This document shows positions 1 to 11,354 of a stretch of 64,000 nucleotides of DNA, one piece after another (position 1 is the stretch's first letter; every line of letters starts with the position of its first letter). A program made the position numbers and the translations under genes. This DNA comes from Sipunculus nudus. Its lineage: Eukaryota > Annelida > Sipuncula > Golfingiida > Sipunculidae. Location of the stretch: the NCBI GenBank assembly GCA_026874595.1, contig CM049312.1, positions 74,436,429 through 74,500,428 on the forward strand. The letters run 5' to 3'. Under the pieces are notes generated by a model. That model searched no databases. It saw only the letters and a list, made by a program, of their open reading frames with translations, and was not told the origin of the DNA.

Positions 1-1239
1 TTCAACAAATCTGTCACCCTCTGAACCAGTAGATATTACATAGGCAGCATATTCTTTCTGAGGTTCTCTGCGTCTTCCCCCAATCAATAGTCCCAACCGT
101 GTATACAGAATAGCGAGCAATTCCTTCCGGTAATACCAGGATGAAAGACTCGCAACTGCAATTAAGAGGAGCAGCCCGCCCGCGGCTGATACCACTATTC
201 CGTATAATGGAAATGGTACACATTTAGGCAGATCTGAAGACCATTCACCACTGTAGTGACATGGCACGTTGTTATTGCCAACAAGTTTGTAGTTCTTCCA
301 GCAAGAGTATAACACCAAAGGTAAGCGACCCTGGTACCGGAGATTGCTATCAGCATATTTAACTTCCGGTATTGGTCCACATTCGACAGGCTTATACCAG
401 CAACGGCCAGTTTCGTATGTCTCGTAAAATAGACAAAATTGAGCTATGTTAGGTACCTGTACTTTTGCAAGACTCTGTGCACAACCAGCAATTAAATCTT
501 CACAAACTTCACGGCATATAAATTCTTTTCTGTCTTTCCTTTTAGGACAGTTTGGTAATTTTATCCTACAGACTGCCTCTTTCCCATGTTGGTAGCAATA
601 TGGTGGTGGAATAGTTCTTGTATCATCAACTATTAATCGCAATGCCTTATCATTGAAAAAATGAAATTTACCATCGTTTGTTTCGTCATCTTTGAGTCCA
701 AAACGTATAATCCCAGAACAAGGAGTTCCTTTTTCAAGTCGTTTGCAAGTGTAATCCAGAAATCTATGTTCCAACGTGTACGTGAAATTATAAGGTCTGC
801 GAAATTTACAGTTCTCAAAACCAATATGGAAGTCAAATGCTATACTGTGCATTGGAAGAACAAGACCAACCGTGCAAGCACATAATGTCCCTTTTTTTAG
901 TAGATTGCACACAAGAGGGAAATAAAAGAATAGCGTATTTCCGTACATTCTTCCATCTGACTTTACATGTTCTTCAATGAAGTTGCATGTAACGTTTTTA
1001 TTTATGAAATCACTTTTCGTCATAGCTAATATCAGTGAAGCAGAACGTTTGTTACACTCATCATTGTCCGTAATGTCATATGTAAAATTATGGAGCATAA
1101 CTTCAATGCCTCTCTTAGTATTCCCGAGATTGAAGTTAAAACCAGTCCAACCATCAGTTGTGTTGACAGTCATATGGTTCACTTTCATACAGACCAACCC
1201 AAACACCTGACACATTAAAAATCCTTTGAGCCAGACCAT
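1..1239 (-). CDS. FZ-like/Sushi/TM/TIR receptor, copy A (3' part cut off by window edge)
   Basis: The minus-strand frame is open from ATG 1239-1237 to base 1 (413 codons) and colinear, without indels, with the complete copy at 13025-11355. I chose this start because an in-frame stop lies just upstream (1281-1279) and the first ~17 residues (MVWLKGFLMCQVFGLVC) look like a signal peptide. Visible in order: a Cys-rich ectodomain with N-glycosylation sequons (NFTY, NVTC), a Frizzled-like Cys module (~165-280, with CREVCED and GC), a Sushi module with four Cys (~287-340), a membrane helix (~346-368) and the start of a TIR domain (EYAAYVISTGSEGDRFV). The rest of the TIR lies outside the window. It is probably a plasma-membrane sensor signalling through TIR contacts; the ligand is unknown. 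No internal stop or frameshift is seen. Confidence 0.85.
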   Translation of the reverse strand, partial: MVWLKGFLMCQVFGLVCMKVNHMTVNTTDGWTGFNFNLGNTKRGIEVMLHNFTYDITDNDECNKRSASLILAMTKSDFINKNVTCNFIEEHVKSDGRMYGNTLFFYFPLVCNLLKKGTLCACTVGLVLPMHSIAFDFHIGFENCKFRRPYNFTYTLEHRFLDYTCKRLEKGTPCSGIIRFGLKDDETNDGKFHFFNDKALRLIVDDTRTIPPPYCYQHGKEAVCRIKLPNCPKRKDRKEFICREVCEDLIAGCAQSLAKVQVPNIAQFCLFYETYETGRCWYKPVECGPIPEVKYADSNLRYQGRLPLVLYSCWKNYKLVGNNNVPCHYSGEWSSDLPKCVPFPLYGIVVSAAGGLLLLIAVASLSSWYYRKELLAILYTRLGLLIGGRRREPQKEYAAYVISTGSEGDRFVE

Positions 1240-1559
1240 TTCAAATTCTGAGTTACGGAATAATACCTTGTCAAATTGTCATATAGTGTACGCATTGTAT
1301 GTATCGGATATTTATAACATTCCAGGACAATGTTTCTGGAGATATAGATGTCATCGTGATTACAACACGACACTAGATGAATGTGTTCATTTAGATTGTG
1401 ATTAATCTATTGACTCGGGAAATATCACTTTAAATAATACTATAATTAACCGATGTCACATCCTCAATTGCTCGACTAAAACCACTATTTCTCCGTGAGT
1501 TTTTTATTATATCGTTCTCGCCATCTACCAGTTTGTTCTATATAGTTAAAAAAATTAAC

Positions 1560-1565
1560 AGGCTG

Positions 1566-1618
<53 letters not shown>

Positions 1619-1620
1619 CC
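1560..1620. repeat. (AT)n microsatellite
   Basis: A run of TA dinucleotides with one interruption abuts the broken receptor 5' fragment, so the duplication breakpoint probably lies in it. Confidence 0.95.
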
Positions 1621-1745
1621 TTATTCCCGAGATTAAAGTTAAAACCAGTCCAACCTTCAGTTGCGTTGACAGTCATATGGTCCACTTTCATACATATCAA
1701 CTCGATCATATGACACAAAAATTCCTTTGAGCCAGACCATTTCAA
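1620..1745 (-). pseudogene. Truncated 5' fragment of a third receptor copy
   Basis: On the minus strand this matches the first ~40 codons of the receptor genes: the segment CMKVDHMTVNATEGWTGFNF corresponds to CMKVNHMTVNTTDGWTGFNF of copy A. The ATG at 1740-1738 (MVW...) is out of frame with that segment because of a one-base insertion in an A run, and homology stops at the AT microsatellite. It is a non-functional duplicate of the signal peptide and first ectodomain residues. Confidence 0.85.
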
Positions 1746-2917
1746 ATTCTGCTTTTTTTTTTAAATGATGCCTTGTCAAATGAAATATATGAACATATAG
1801 TGTATATATAGTTGTATCGGTGGAAATAACATGGACAAAACAAGGTGTTTATGCAGATGAAGATGTAGTCGTGGTTACAACATCTCATTAGATTAATATG
1901 TGTTTATTTAGATTGTGATTAATTTATTGACTACGGAAGTACCTCTTTAAATAATATTATAATTTATCGATGCAACATCATCAATTGGTTGACAAAAACC
2001 ACTATTTCTTCCCGAGGTGGTTTATGATAGCGTTATCACCAAGAATAGAACATAGTTGTAATGCGTAGTTATATAAACTCTACATACTAATTTGTATTGA
2101 TAATGTAAAGTGTTTTCCCCAGGAATAGAACACGATTGCAATGCGTAGTTATATAAACTGTACAAACTAATTGGTATTGATAATGTAAAGTGTGGCTGAT
2201 AATGTAATGTATATTATTTAATATTTCAAATCATCGGGTCAGAAGTCAGTGCTACCAGTTTTTTCTAGGGTTTACAAATTGCCATATAAATTGTATGTGT
2301 GTGTATGCTGGCATTATTATATTCAAGTATAATTATAATATATATTGTAATTATTTATAATAAATAACCCACAGACAACAACACATCACAAAAAAGTTGT
2401 CAGGTACGATTGTCATTTGTGGAACCATAAAATTCTCTTAGTCTATATAAATAGAATGATTGTAGAACTTTAAGACCTAATCATTTGAATGTTTAACGTC
2501 CGGGCAGAAGTAGATGTTGCTCTATAAAGAGCTAAGTTAAATGTTGTCTATAAATAAATGTTCTGTATATTAATAAATATGAATGTGTAACCAAGACAGG
2601 GGAAGATATGCTGTGAGTAGTTAAAGTAGATTTTTTAAGGAAGGATCATTTATTAATATTATCCATTATTGGATTAGACTTTGTCGTGAGTACCTGACAT
2701 TTCGGCTGCTTGACGGACAGGGGCCTTGATTCTGTATGTTGTCGACATTGTCAATGTTATCATTATAATCTGCTGTCCCGTTATAGCCTTGGCTTTCCAA
2801 TCACCGGATTGTATGTGTGGATGTTTGTTTAATGACTAGTTGGCAGTCATGTAATTCCTATCATGGTACGTTTTTTAATGTATTCAGACCCCTTATCATT
2901 CCATATTGTCTATATTT

Positions 2918-3040
2918 TACAGATGGAGTCAGGTATTTCACAGATGGAGTCAGGTATTTCACAGATGGAGTTTGGTATTTCACAGATGGAGTCTGGTATT
3001 TCACAGATGGCTTCGGGTATTTCACAGACGAAGTCGAGTG
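2918..3040. repeat. 21-bp minisatellite upstream of receptor copy A
   Basis: About six tandem units of CAGATGGAGTCAGGTATTTCA with single-base variants. The unit length is a multiple of three, which makes open frames on both strands, but these are repeat artefacts. The same array, with its own variants, lies upstream of receptor copy B at 14390-14512. Confidence 0.9.
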
Positions 3041-3239
3041 TTCTTCAATACTCGCCATATTCACCATTATTCTGATATCTTTACCCAGCCTTACCACAGT
3101 CATTATTCAACTAGGTTTCAGAATTACCAGTTTACCACTCTCATGTTTCATTTAATAAATTTGAGTATTTTTTTCACTCACCTGATACATTATTGTATTT
3201 CAAGGAATTCAAGAATTTGAACAGAGTTGATTTGCATTT

Positions 3240-4621
3240 TGTAATTTCCTATGATGAACTATGAATGAATGCAGACGATGCATGTAGATAGAGGTTTGTT
3301 GTGAGGTAACTGATTATAAATACCCCGCTGTAGTCCTCCGTTGATCCTGGTGGTCCACAGATTATTGTATTTACAATTACAAATTATTTTTACCACGTGT
3401 GATATATTAGACAGTCATAATTGAGTTCATTCCATAGATATGTTGTTAACATGCAGCCGACATATTAGGAAATCCTGAATAACCATGTTCCCATATAAGG
3501 ACATTATAAATATTTATGTATCCACATTTGAAGATATAATTTGTTGTATCTAATTGTGGAGGTTTTGAATATCCATTGTGTTCACAGGTGCAAATCTCGA
3601 AATTGAATTTTTCGTGTATGTATAGATGCATAAATAAATACTTCAAGAATCCAAGGAGAGGAATTTTAAACTGTAAAAAGTATGAACGAGTCCATGCATG
3701 TGATTTTGAATATTCATTATCCCATATATGGGAATATCAAATAAATATGCATAAAAATTTTGGAAATATGAATTGAAAAATGAGCATTATGTACCAGATA
3801 CAAAAAGCAGTCGTTTATACTTATTTTTTATTGATTTATTATTATTTATTGATCCTTGATATATAAACTGTAATTCACGCTCAATCCTCAATGGCTTCGT
3901 CAGTACAAATGTCCAGGAGAATTTATACTATATGGAGACCGCATGTGTACGACCGAATTTGTTGTGTTTATTCTTCATGTGGACGAAGCTTATTTCAAGG
4001 CTGCATGGAGCGCGTGAGATTGCATTTGAGTAGAAAATTCTAGATTTATAATCGTTCTCTAGAGCGTTTGTGGTACAATTCACACCAGTCAATGGCAATA
4101 AAACAATGAATGCAAGAATCTTTTATTTGTTTTCTTTTAAAAATGTCATAAATTTCAACAAGACACACTAGGAAATAATCTGGCTTTTAAGAGGGGCGGG
4201 GCGGCGCTGTTTTGCTTAAAAGGGGATGAGGTTTGATGTTATTCTAAACCTCTAATAGACGAAGGGGAAGTTCATGTCAACTCACGATCTTAGAGAAAAG
4301 GCAGTAATAAGGCCACTGGAAAGGCCTGAAATAATCCTGGAGCACACGCATGGGCACCATAGATGTCCACGAAGCCGCTGTGATGAGACTTAACTTGCCA
4401 TAACCTGGCTCAAGGGTTGGGGGGGGGGATGTTTGCTGTGAATCCTGCGCTCTTTCACACAGACCACAGAAGCCTGTTGAAAAAATCACTGGATGGGACA
4501 GAGTTTTCAACAATTAGGGGCAATGGTATGCTATATACAGGACGTTTATTCAGCCAGACCTATATACATGATCTACATAAATTTATATCTACATTAAATG
4601 TCTAACAATATACACACAAAC

Positions 4622-4673
<52 letters not shown>

Positions 4674-5100
4674 CATTAATACAGGGTTGCCTTTCCGCTG
4701 AAAATGTATCCATCGTATCAAACTTTTAGTCCCACCCTGCTCAGTGAATACCTGATTCTGTTATCTTCCAAGCAATTCGATACATGCGCATTTGCACGCA
4801 AAAAGAACTTTTTCAAAAGAAACACTATTGTGCAGTGAAAAAAAGGAAAATAAATACAGGACATAAAACGCCTAAATGACTGAGAGTGTAAGAGAATATC
4901 GACCATTTTTATAACAAAATATAGGATATATAGGGAGTCGGTGGGAGACCACCTGTACGTTTTTTTTGTCGTATTTATAACTAATTATCAGCTACTGGGT
5001 ACAAAATTAAAAATACCTTTCCGTGCACGTGTTTGCCTGTCTGAGACAGGTTGAAAGGCGTTATACGATCTCTGTATATATTATATATTTTATTGTATGA
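3240..5100. other. Non-coding stretch, no gene seen
   Basis: AT-rich sequence without a convincing coding frame. It contains a G run near 4419-4428 and a long AT microsatellite at about 4624-4671. Confidence 0.7.
4624..4671. repeat. (AT)n microsatellite
   Basis: Uninterrupted TA dinucleotide run of nearly 50 bases. Confidence 0.95.
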
Positions 5101-6850
5101 GCCAGGTAAAGTTTTGCGGGTACCAAGTTTTTGACCTGGTTCCGCCGCCGCCGCAGCGTTCGTTTTTTGAACTCGTCTGAGACCACTGGACCGATTTTTC
5201 TGAAACTTTACACAATTAGCAGGTCACATGTGAACTGGTGCCTAACCATTTGGCGTTGTCCTCTAACTTAACAAACTAAACCACATATCTTCGGACTCGT
5301 TTGACCGATCAGGCTGAAATTTTGCACCACTGTAGCTTTTTTGTAGCTTTATATCATAAAATAAATCTCATGTCTGTGCAGTGGTTGGACTTGTTCACCT
5401 GAAATTTTGTATGCGTGTACATCCTGGACAACTTTCTTGATTTTATGACAGGTGGGGCCATCTACATGCACGTTCACGCTGCAGACATCCATCCTTATAT
5501 CTCGTGACTGGTTCGACGTATCTTAGTGAACTTTTGCACGTGTATAGATCTCATATAACTCTTCATCATATGTAAAACTGGTGGCACCACCTGCCACTAT
5601 TTTTTGCACAGCGTCCATCTGTTCATCTGCCTTGTGTTAAAATCACTTATATCTCTGCAGTGGTTGGACGAATTCGCCTGAAATTGTGCATATGTAAACA
5701 TCTTCGATAGTTTAACTTTCAAATAACAGGGCGCCACCTACAATCATGTTTACGTGGCACACATCCATGCTAATAAGCGTCACATCTCACTCTATTTCCC
5801 CTTGCCACTCAATCCATGCATCACTTCACCCGTTCTGCCCTGATTCTGGCAGATGCACGGAGTTGCTTGTCGACTACCCGTATTCTAGTTAGGGCCCAAC
5901 TTGAAAAGCGAGTGCCCTATAGTAATCGACCTGTCCGTTTGTCTGTCTGTCCGTCCGTGTGTCCGTCCGTCCGTCCACAAATTCTTTTTCGGATGATAAC
6001 TCCAGTAAGGATGGACGGATTTAGTTCAAACCTAAAATATCTATTAACCATCAATTATGGAAGATCCCTATCGATTTTGGGGTCCGGAGGTCATAGGTAA
6101 AAAATTTATTCACAGTTTGGTGTTAAATTTTAGGTCCCTCTTTCAGCAGGGCAGAAATCATAATTGTAACCATAATTGTTTGTTCCACCTTAACAGTAGG
6201 ACAGGTCCTCATGTCAACAGCAACAAGGCATGATATATGGTCATAGTCAGCCATTTTTCTGTAAGTTATGCGGCTAAAAACCATTACTGAACACCTAGTA
6301 AGGTTGCACTCTCTTAGCAAATATGCATGCAAAAGGAGACACATTGTTAACACAGTAACTCTTAAAAGTATTTCATATAAGGTCCCCAGACTTATGGCAG
6401 TGATGGATCTTTAGATGAACTACATCATGTTTGAAGATGGGTGACCTTGATGGATTTTCAAGGGCACAGAGGTAATAATGCTAAAATGATGTTAACCAAA
6501 TAGCTCGCAAACAATTTGACTAACACTCACTGAACTTGCACCAGTAATGTTTGTTATGAAGGGCTAGGTCAAGTACAAAGATGGATGACCTTGACAGAGG
6601 CGATAATTCTCAAATGATGTTAATGCAATAACCCGCAAAGAATTTGATGAACAATGAAATTCGTTTCTGCATAATAACTCCCCTAACATATGATGGATAG
6701 GATTCAAACATAAGATGTATCACCCATGGCCTAAGGGAGAAGCTTATTGATATTTGGGTCAGAAGGAAAAAAAACTTAATTATACACAGTTTGGTATTCA
6801 GTTGCTGGTGTCTCCTTCAGCAGGCCAGAAATGAATGAATTTTTTCGAGT
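5100..6850. repeat. Composite dispersed repeat with quasi-periodic modules
   Basis: The first half repeats, every ~150-200 bases, a degenerate module of the form 'tggttggacgaattcgcctgaaattttgcac'. The second half begins with a (TGTC/CGTC)n tract (~5938-5975) followed by TTCGGATGATAACTCCAGT and AGGTCA/TGACCT-containing modules. A second element of the same type lies at 50400-52080. It reads as a high-copy dispersed repeat; I see no protein in it. Confidence 0.7.
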
Positions 6851-9800
6851 CACTCGTGTACAGCGGCATTACATTTTCACAGCATATTTTGAACAGACAA
6901 TTTGAAGATTCCCCAGAAAAGGATACACTGGCCCAATGCACCACAGTGGCTCTCATTTAGACCATGTTTGGACAAATCTATCTCCACTTCCAACATCTCA
7001 AGGAATTTGGACCTATTATAGTAACCATCCACAAATTTACATTGACATTCATATGTAGCCATTCTACACATCACAACACATCTGTAGACCCAAGCCAAAG
7101 AACAGCTGAATCTCAGTTCAAGAGAATGACCATTTTATCACTACTAACCATCAGCTGACTCTCTCTAATACTACAAGGTTCATGTACAGACTCAAGCCTC
7201 ACATATAATAAGGCCAATTCAACATACAAATACTGGAAACATATTTGACACAGCCCAGCCAAGACTTCAACCAAGAATAATTGGCACAGGTAATACAGAA
7301 ACTAAAAATGCATGCAGTTCTTTTATATCATTATTTTTGATTGCTTTGAACATTTTCACTTTACCATATCTTTTCTTCCAGTTTATACATGTCAGCTGTT
7401 CTTTACAGGTTCTTTAATTTTCAAATATCACTCTATCAGCCAATGCTACCAAAGTACACCAAATTCACAGCACTTCAATTTATGATGACTGCATCTTTTG
7501 CGGGGCCCTTACTGACCTGTCAGTTTTCTAGTTTTATTTTATTTCGTTTGTTAAAAAAAGACAATTCAGCATGACATATGTACATGGTCAAGAGGATCCA
7601 TGATTTCAATTTCTATAACATAATAGATCAACAATCCACTGATATCTGCTCTAAGTTCTTGAAGTATAAATATCACCAGGTTTCATTTCAGGTACTATGA
7701 TGTTATTATTTAACAATATCAAGTATTCACTGACATGGATATCGGAATGGACTTATTCTGAATATAGCATCTAATTAAAAAAATACGCTTAAAATTGCCT
7801 AAGATAATCAGCTTTTCCTTGATCTGACCTAATCTTAAAATCTTGAACAACCCGAACAGCATTTGAAGAAAAAAAAATAAGCTCATTAAATACTGAATCC
7901 CTGATTACATAAAATGTTCCAAATCAGAATTACGACATCTTAAGCATACTTTACCATAAAACCAAATAGTTTAATATTGCGTCATGCCTCTACCAACGAT
8001 CTCGTTAATGAAAACAAAGATTGCGATAGAGGATTTTTATATGTTAATGAAGACAGGCCAATCATTTTTCTAATAATATTAGCTACAGTTGCATTTTTTC
8101 CTACAAAAACTTTTTTGATGGTAAAATATGTGAAAGTAACAGTTCAGATATCAACGACATTAACGTCATCCACAAAGCGCCCACAACTAAGCGACAAGGG
8201 GTATCGGCCATGGCGTGTTAGACCTTGGAAATTAGGTCACGAAGAAAGCAAAAAGAAGGAAAATAATTGTAATCGATGGTTTAGCACAACATTAGGAGAC
8301 CTAAGGGGGCCCATCCATAAAACATTTTGACGCAGGTTTAAGTGTTATAAAGTATATAAAGCCCCCATAAGCCCCCTCTCCATACGGAAAAGATTTATTT
8401 ATGCAATGTATTATCGTGAAGATTTGCGGAGGAAGCGAACAAAAAAAAAAAAAAACCGGGAAAATTGCACCCCTTCCTCTACAACATGCCAAGATAACCC
8501 TCTTACATATATGCATGTTTCGAACCTGAGTAAGACTCAAATATTTTTTTTTATAACATACCCATGATTTGATTCGATCCGTGTAAATCTAATGTATTTA
8601 TAAGTAATTTTCGCTTATCTTAAAATTTAACTTTAATCGCATACATTGGTATATTATTTGTATCAAGGAAACCATTTGTGTAGATTACCATAATTAACAA
8701 TTCCTATCAATATTGCACAGCAAACATAAACTAAATAGTTAAGAACATGGTTCTCCGTACTGATTTTTTCAAACTGTCACATGTTCGAATTAAATTATAT
8801 GACCGGCTTATTAGAATCTCGATGTGTTCTTTTCTTTTTTGACCTTTACCTATATTTTTTTAATGGCGCTATAACAAAGATCAATTTCTTATATGATTAT
8901 AATAATTATAGTGTATCATTTTTAATTAATGGGATAATGTTTCTAATACAAATCCTGAAACCCTCTTCGTAAGTTGAAACTAAAGATCGGGACCATTAAG
9001 TTCGTATTAAAATCTGGCACGTTGCATTTTACCTTAACATGCTGTAAAATAGATGCTTCGGCATTACTGCATTCTGACCAATCAGGGGGTCCGTTTGGAT
9101 GGCGTCACTGCATTCTGACCAATCAGGGTGTTCTTTATGGATCCTCACCAGACAGCATATCTTGCATGAACATAGACCGGTTGTAGAAAAATACTCTCAG
9201 CGGGTTCAATTGATATGGATAAAATCCAGATCTGAAGGCCAGCATTTCACTTTTAAATTTGACATTCATTAAAGAGAAAAAACCATGAAGGACTGAAAGA
9301 TACAAAATGTATTTTTATAGAAATATAGTAAACTGTCCACGATTATTTGCGTTTCAAATTTCTATCAGTGAAGAGCATCAATATATTGTATCGTTTTTGC
9401 TGAACAAACTTGCAGACCCGTTTCTGTTGACTGACCAAACGTAGGTAAATAATAATGATCATCATAAAAGAAATAGTAATAGAAAAACATGACCGGTATA
9501 GAATATATAGAATGAGGCGTAATTGTGGCTGTAGAATAGCCGGTATTAAAGGCTTTTTATTTTTAGCTGACATTTTGTGTGAAATATCTGAAGGTATGTT
9601 TTTCTGTCCCTAAAGATGAGCACAAGAACAAAAATTAAATGACAGTAAATGCAATAATTGAAGAGCCAAGGTTGATTATAGATTAATAACGATAAATGTC
9701 ATTAACAATACTAGAAATTTGCCCCTAGAAAGTGCAGACCTCCTCAAAGGCTGTTCATTACCCCCATATGGTATTGTCAGAAATGGGCAAATTTTATTTA

Positions 9801-10179
9801 AAAAAATTCTTGGATCACGATGGTTATTTAATTAAAAAATCTATTCAACTGTTCCTTCTATCATTGAAGAGCTAACCTGAAAATTTAATCAAAATCCGTT
9901 AATACCTGTTTGAGTAATGTTGATTACAAACAGACAAACAAACTGGTCAACGCCGGAAGAAACATAACTATCGAATATGTAACGGTAACACCCCGTCTTA
10001 CATAGACACGCTGTGGCTCTGTGGTTTATTCTAGTGTCTGCATGGCATTTGTTTGAATGTAATACTATATAGAATCGTACTGCTCAAGCAATCCACTGCT
10101 TAAGCCAAACGCCTACCTTAGTCTCCGCATATCTGATTAAAGTTGGACAATGTTTATTGCAGACTCACGGTCCATATAC

Positions 10180-10245
10180 ATAAATGTATGAGTCAATATA
10201 CACATAATATGCATACACATAACAAATAAAAAAATATAGATCTAC

Positions 10246-10276
<31 letters not shown>

Positions 10277-10525
10277 CATATACATACACACCTATACATA
10301 CATATATACATGTACATACATCTACAAACACACATATATGCGCTTAACATGAATATATATATATATATATACATGTACACATTATACCTGCATTGATATA
10401 TACATAAATATACAAATTTATACACACATATACATAATGAATATATATATACATATACATGTACACATTATACCTGCATTGATATATACATAAATATACA
10501 AATTTATACACACATATACATACCA

Positions 10526-10576
<51 letters not shown>

Positions 10577-10580
10577 CATA
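10180..10580. repeat. TA/CATA-rich simple repeat block with an ~88-bp internal duplication
   Basis: Degenerate (TA)n and (TACA)n tracts. A segment beginning ACATGTACACATTATACCTG occurs at about 10371 and again at about 10458, a tandem duplication. Open frames rich in Tyr and Ile across it are simple-sequence artefacts. Confidence 0.85.
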
Positions 10581-11204
10581 CCAGCAGAACTGAAGCACGA
10601 CAAAGGACATCTTGTCCATTGCATAGACTAAGTATACAACACAGCAAATTTTAAGAGGAAATGACTCTTGCATTTGCCCTTCCTTAGAAATTTATATCGA
10701 CATTTTCACCTTGTCTTAATTACAAAAATGTTTGTTCATATTTTCAAACAAAGCAAGCAGTATCTGAATTAAATACTTGTTCGGGTCACCTATATTGTGC
10801 AATAGGATCAATTACATGCATAGGATATCTGTGGGTTCTCTTATTTACAAAATTAGCACAGAATATGTTAGTCTGGTGCACATTTCAACAAGCTTAAAAT
10901 ATATTCCTTGAAGCAAGTGTATATTGACCTTTTATCTTGATCACTTGAGTTCAGATGTAAATACAGGCTTTTCAGAGATATATATCTTTAAAGATATTGT
11001 GTACTGCATGGTTTTGGTTTTCTCCCAGTTTATTAGACCTGCACCCAATTCTTTTATTGCAGCTTAGTTTTCGAACCAACCTTGCAGTTAATGAAAATAT
11101 TGCAAAATGTTAGAAGACACCACTGTGATAGTGTTATTTCTGATTCTCCGCCGTGTGCTTCATGGTAATATATCAAGGTATAATAATAAAATCAGTAATG
11201 TTAT

Positions 11205-11210
11205 TTTATT
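11205..11210 (-). terminator. Candidate poly(A) signal of receptor copy B
   Basis: AATAAA on the minus strand (TTTATT on plus) about 145 bases after the stop codon of the receptor. The position is plausible, but AATAAA is common in AT-rich DNA. Confidence 0.4.
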
Positions 11211-11354
11211 CATGTTATTATATCCTCATATGAAAATGACGAAAGTTCTCCCATGTAAATCCAAAACAAGTAAATTCATATCGTCTCATTACAAATTAAA
11301 GAAGCAACAGCAATGCTATTTCCTTTGTCAAACACCCGTGTAACGTTTGCTTGA

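Larger units (their letters stand above)
1240..3230. repeat. Duplicated 5' flank of receptor copy A
   Basis: Most of this stretch is paralogous to 13026-14640 upstream of receptor copy B: shared blocks include a TTTATTATATCG block near the 5' end, two ~76-bp tandem units around 2035-2190, and a 21-bp minisatellite near the distal end. Copy A carries about 300 extra bases (roughly 1520-1840) holding a broken receptor 5' fragment and an AT microsatellite. The flank is presumably the promoter side of the receptor, but I can point to no convincing TATA box. No other coding potential is visible. Confidence 0.8.
6850..11350. other. Non-coding stretch between repeats and receptor copy B
   Basis: No supportable gene. 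It contains a local duplication at ~9058-9130 in which GCATTCTGACCAATCAGGG occurs twice (the same CCAAT-bearing family as at 28685-28770 and 31520-31600) and an AT/AC-rich simple-sequence block at 10180-10580. Short frames here are not supported by any motif. Confidence 0.65.

Noticed and set aside
2817-3220. Repeat-rich frames of 70-112 codons over the 21-bp array
   Set aside because: Minisatellite artefact present on both strands and in both duplicated copies.
7977-8330. 117-codon plus-strand frame
   Set aside because: No recognisable domain, AT-rich composition like its surroundings, no splice signals or conserved copy.
10165-10673. Tyr/Ile-rich frames up to 109 codons
   Set aside because: Translation of TA/CATA simple sequence, no start context or homology.
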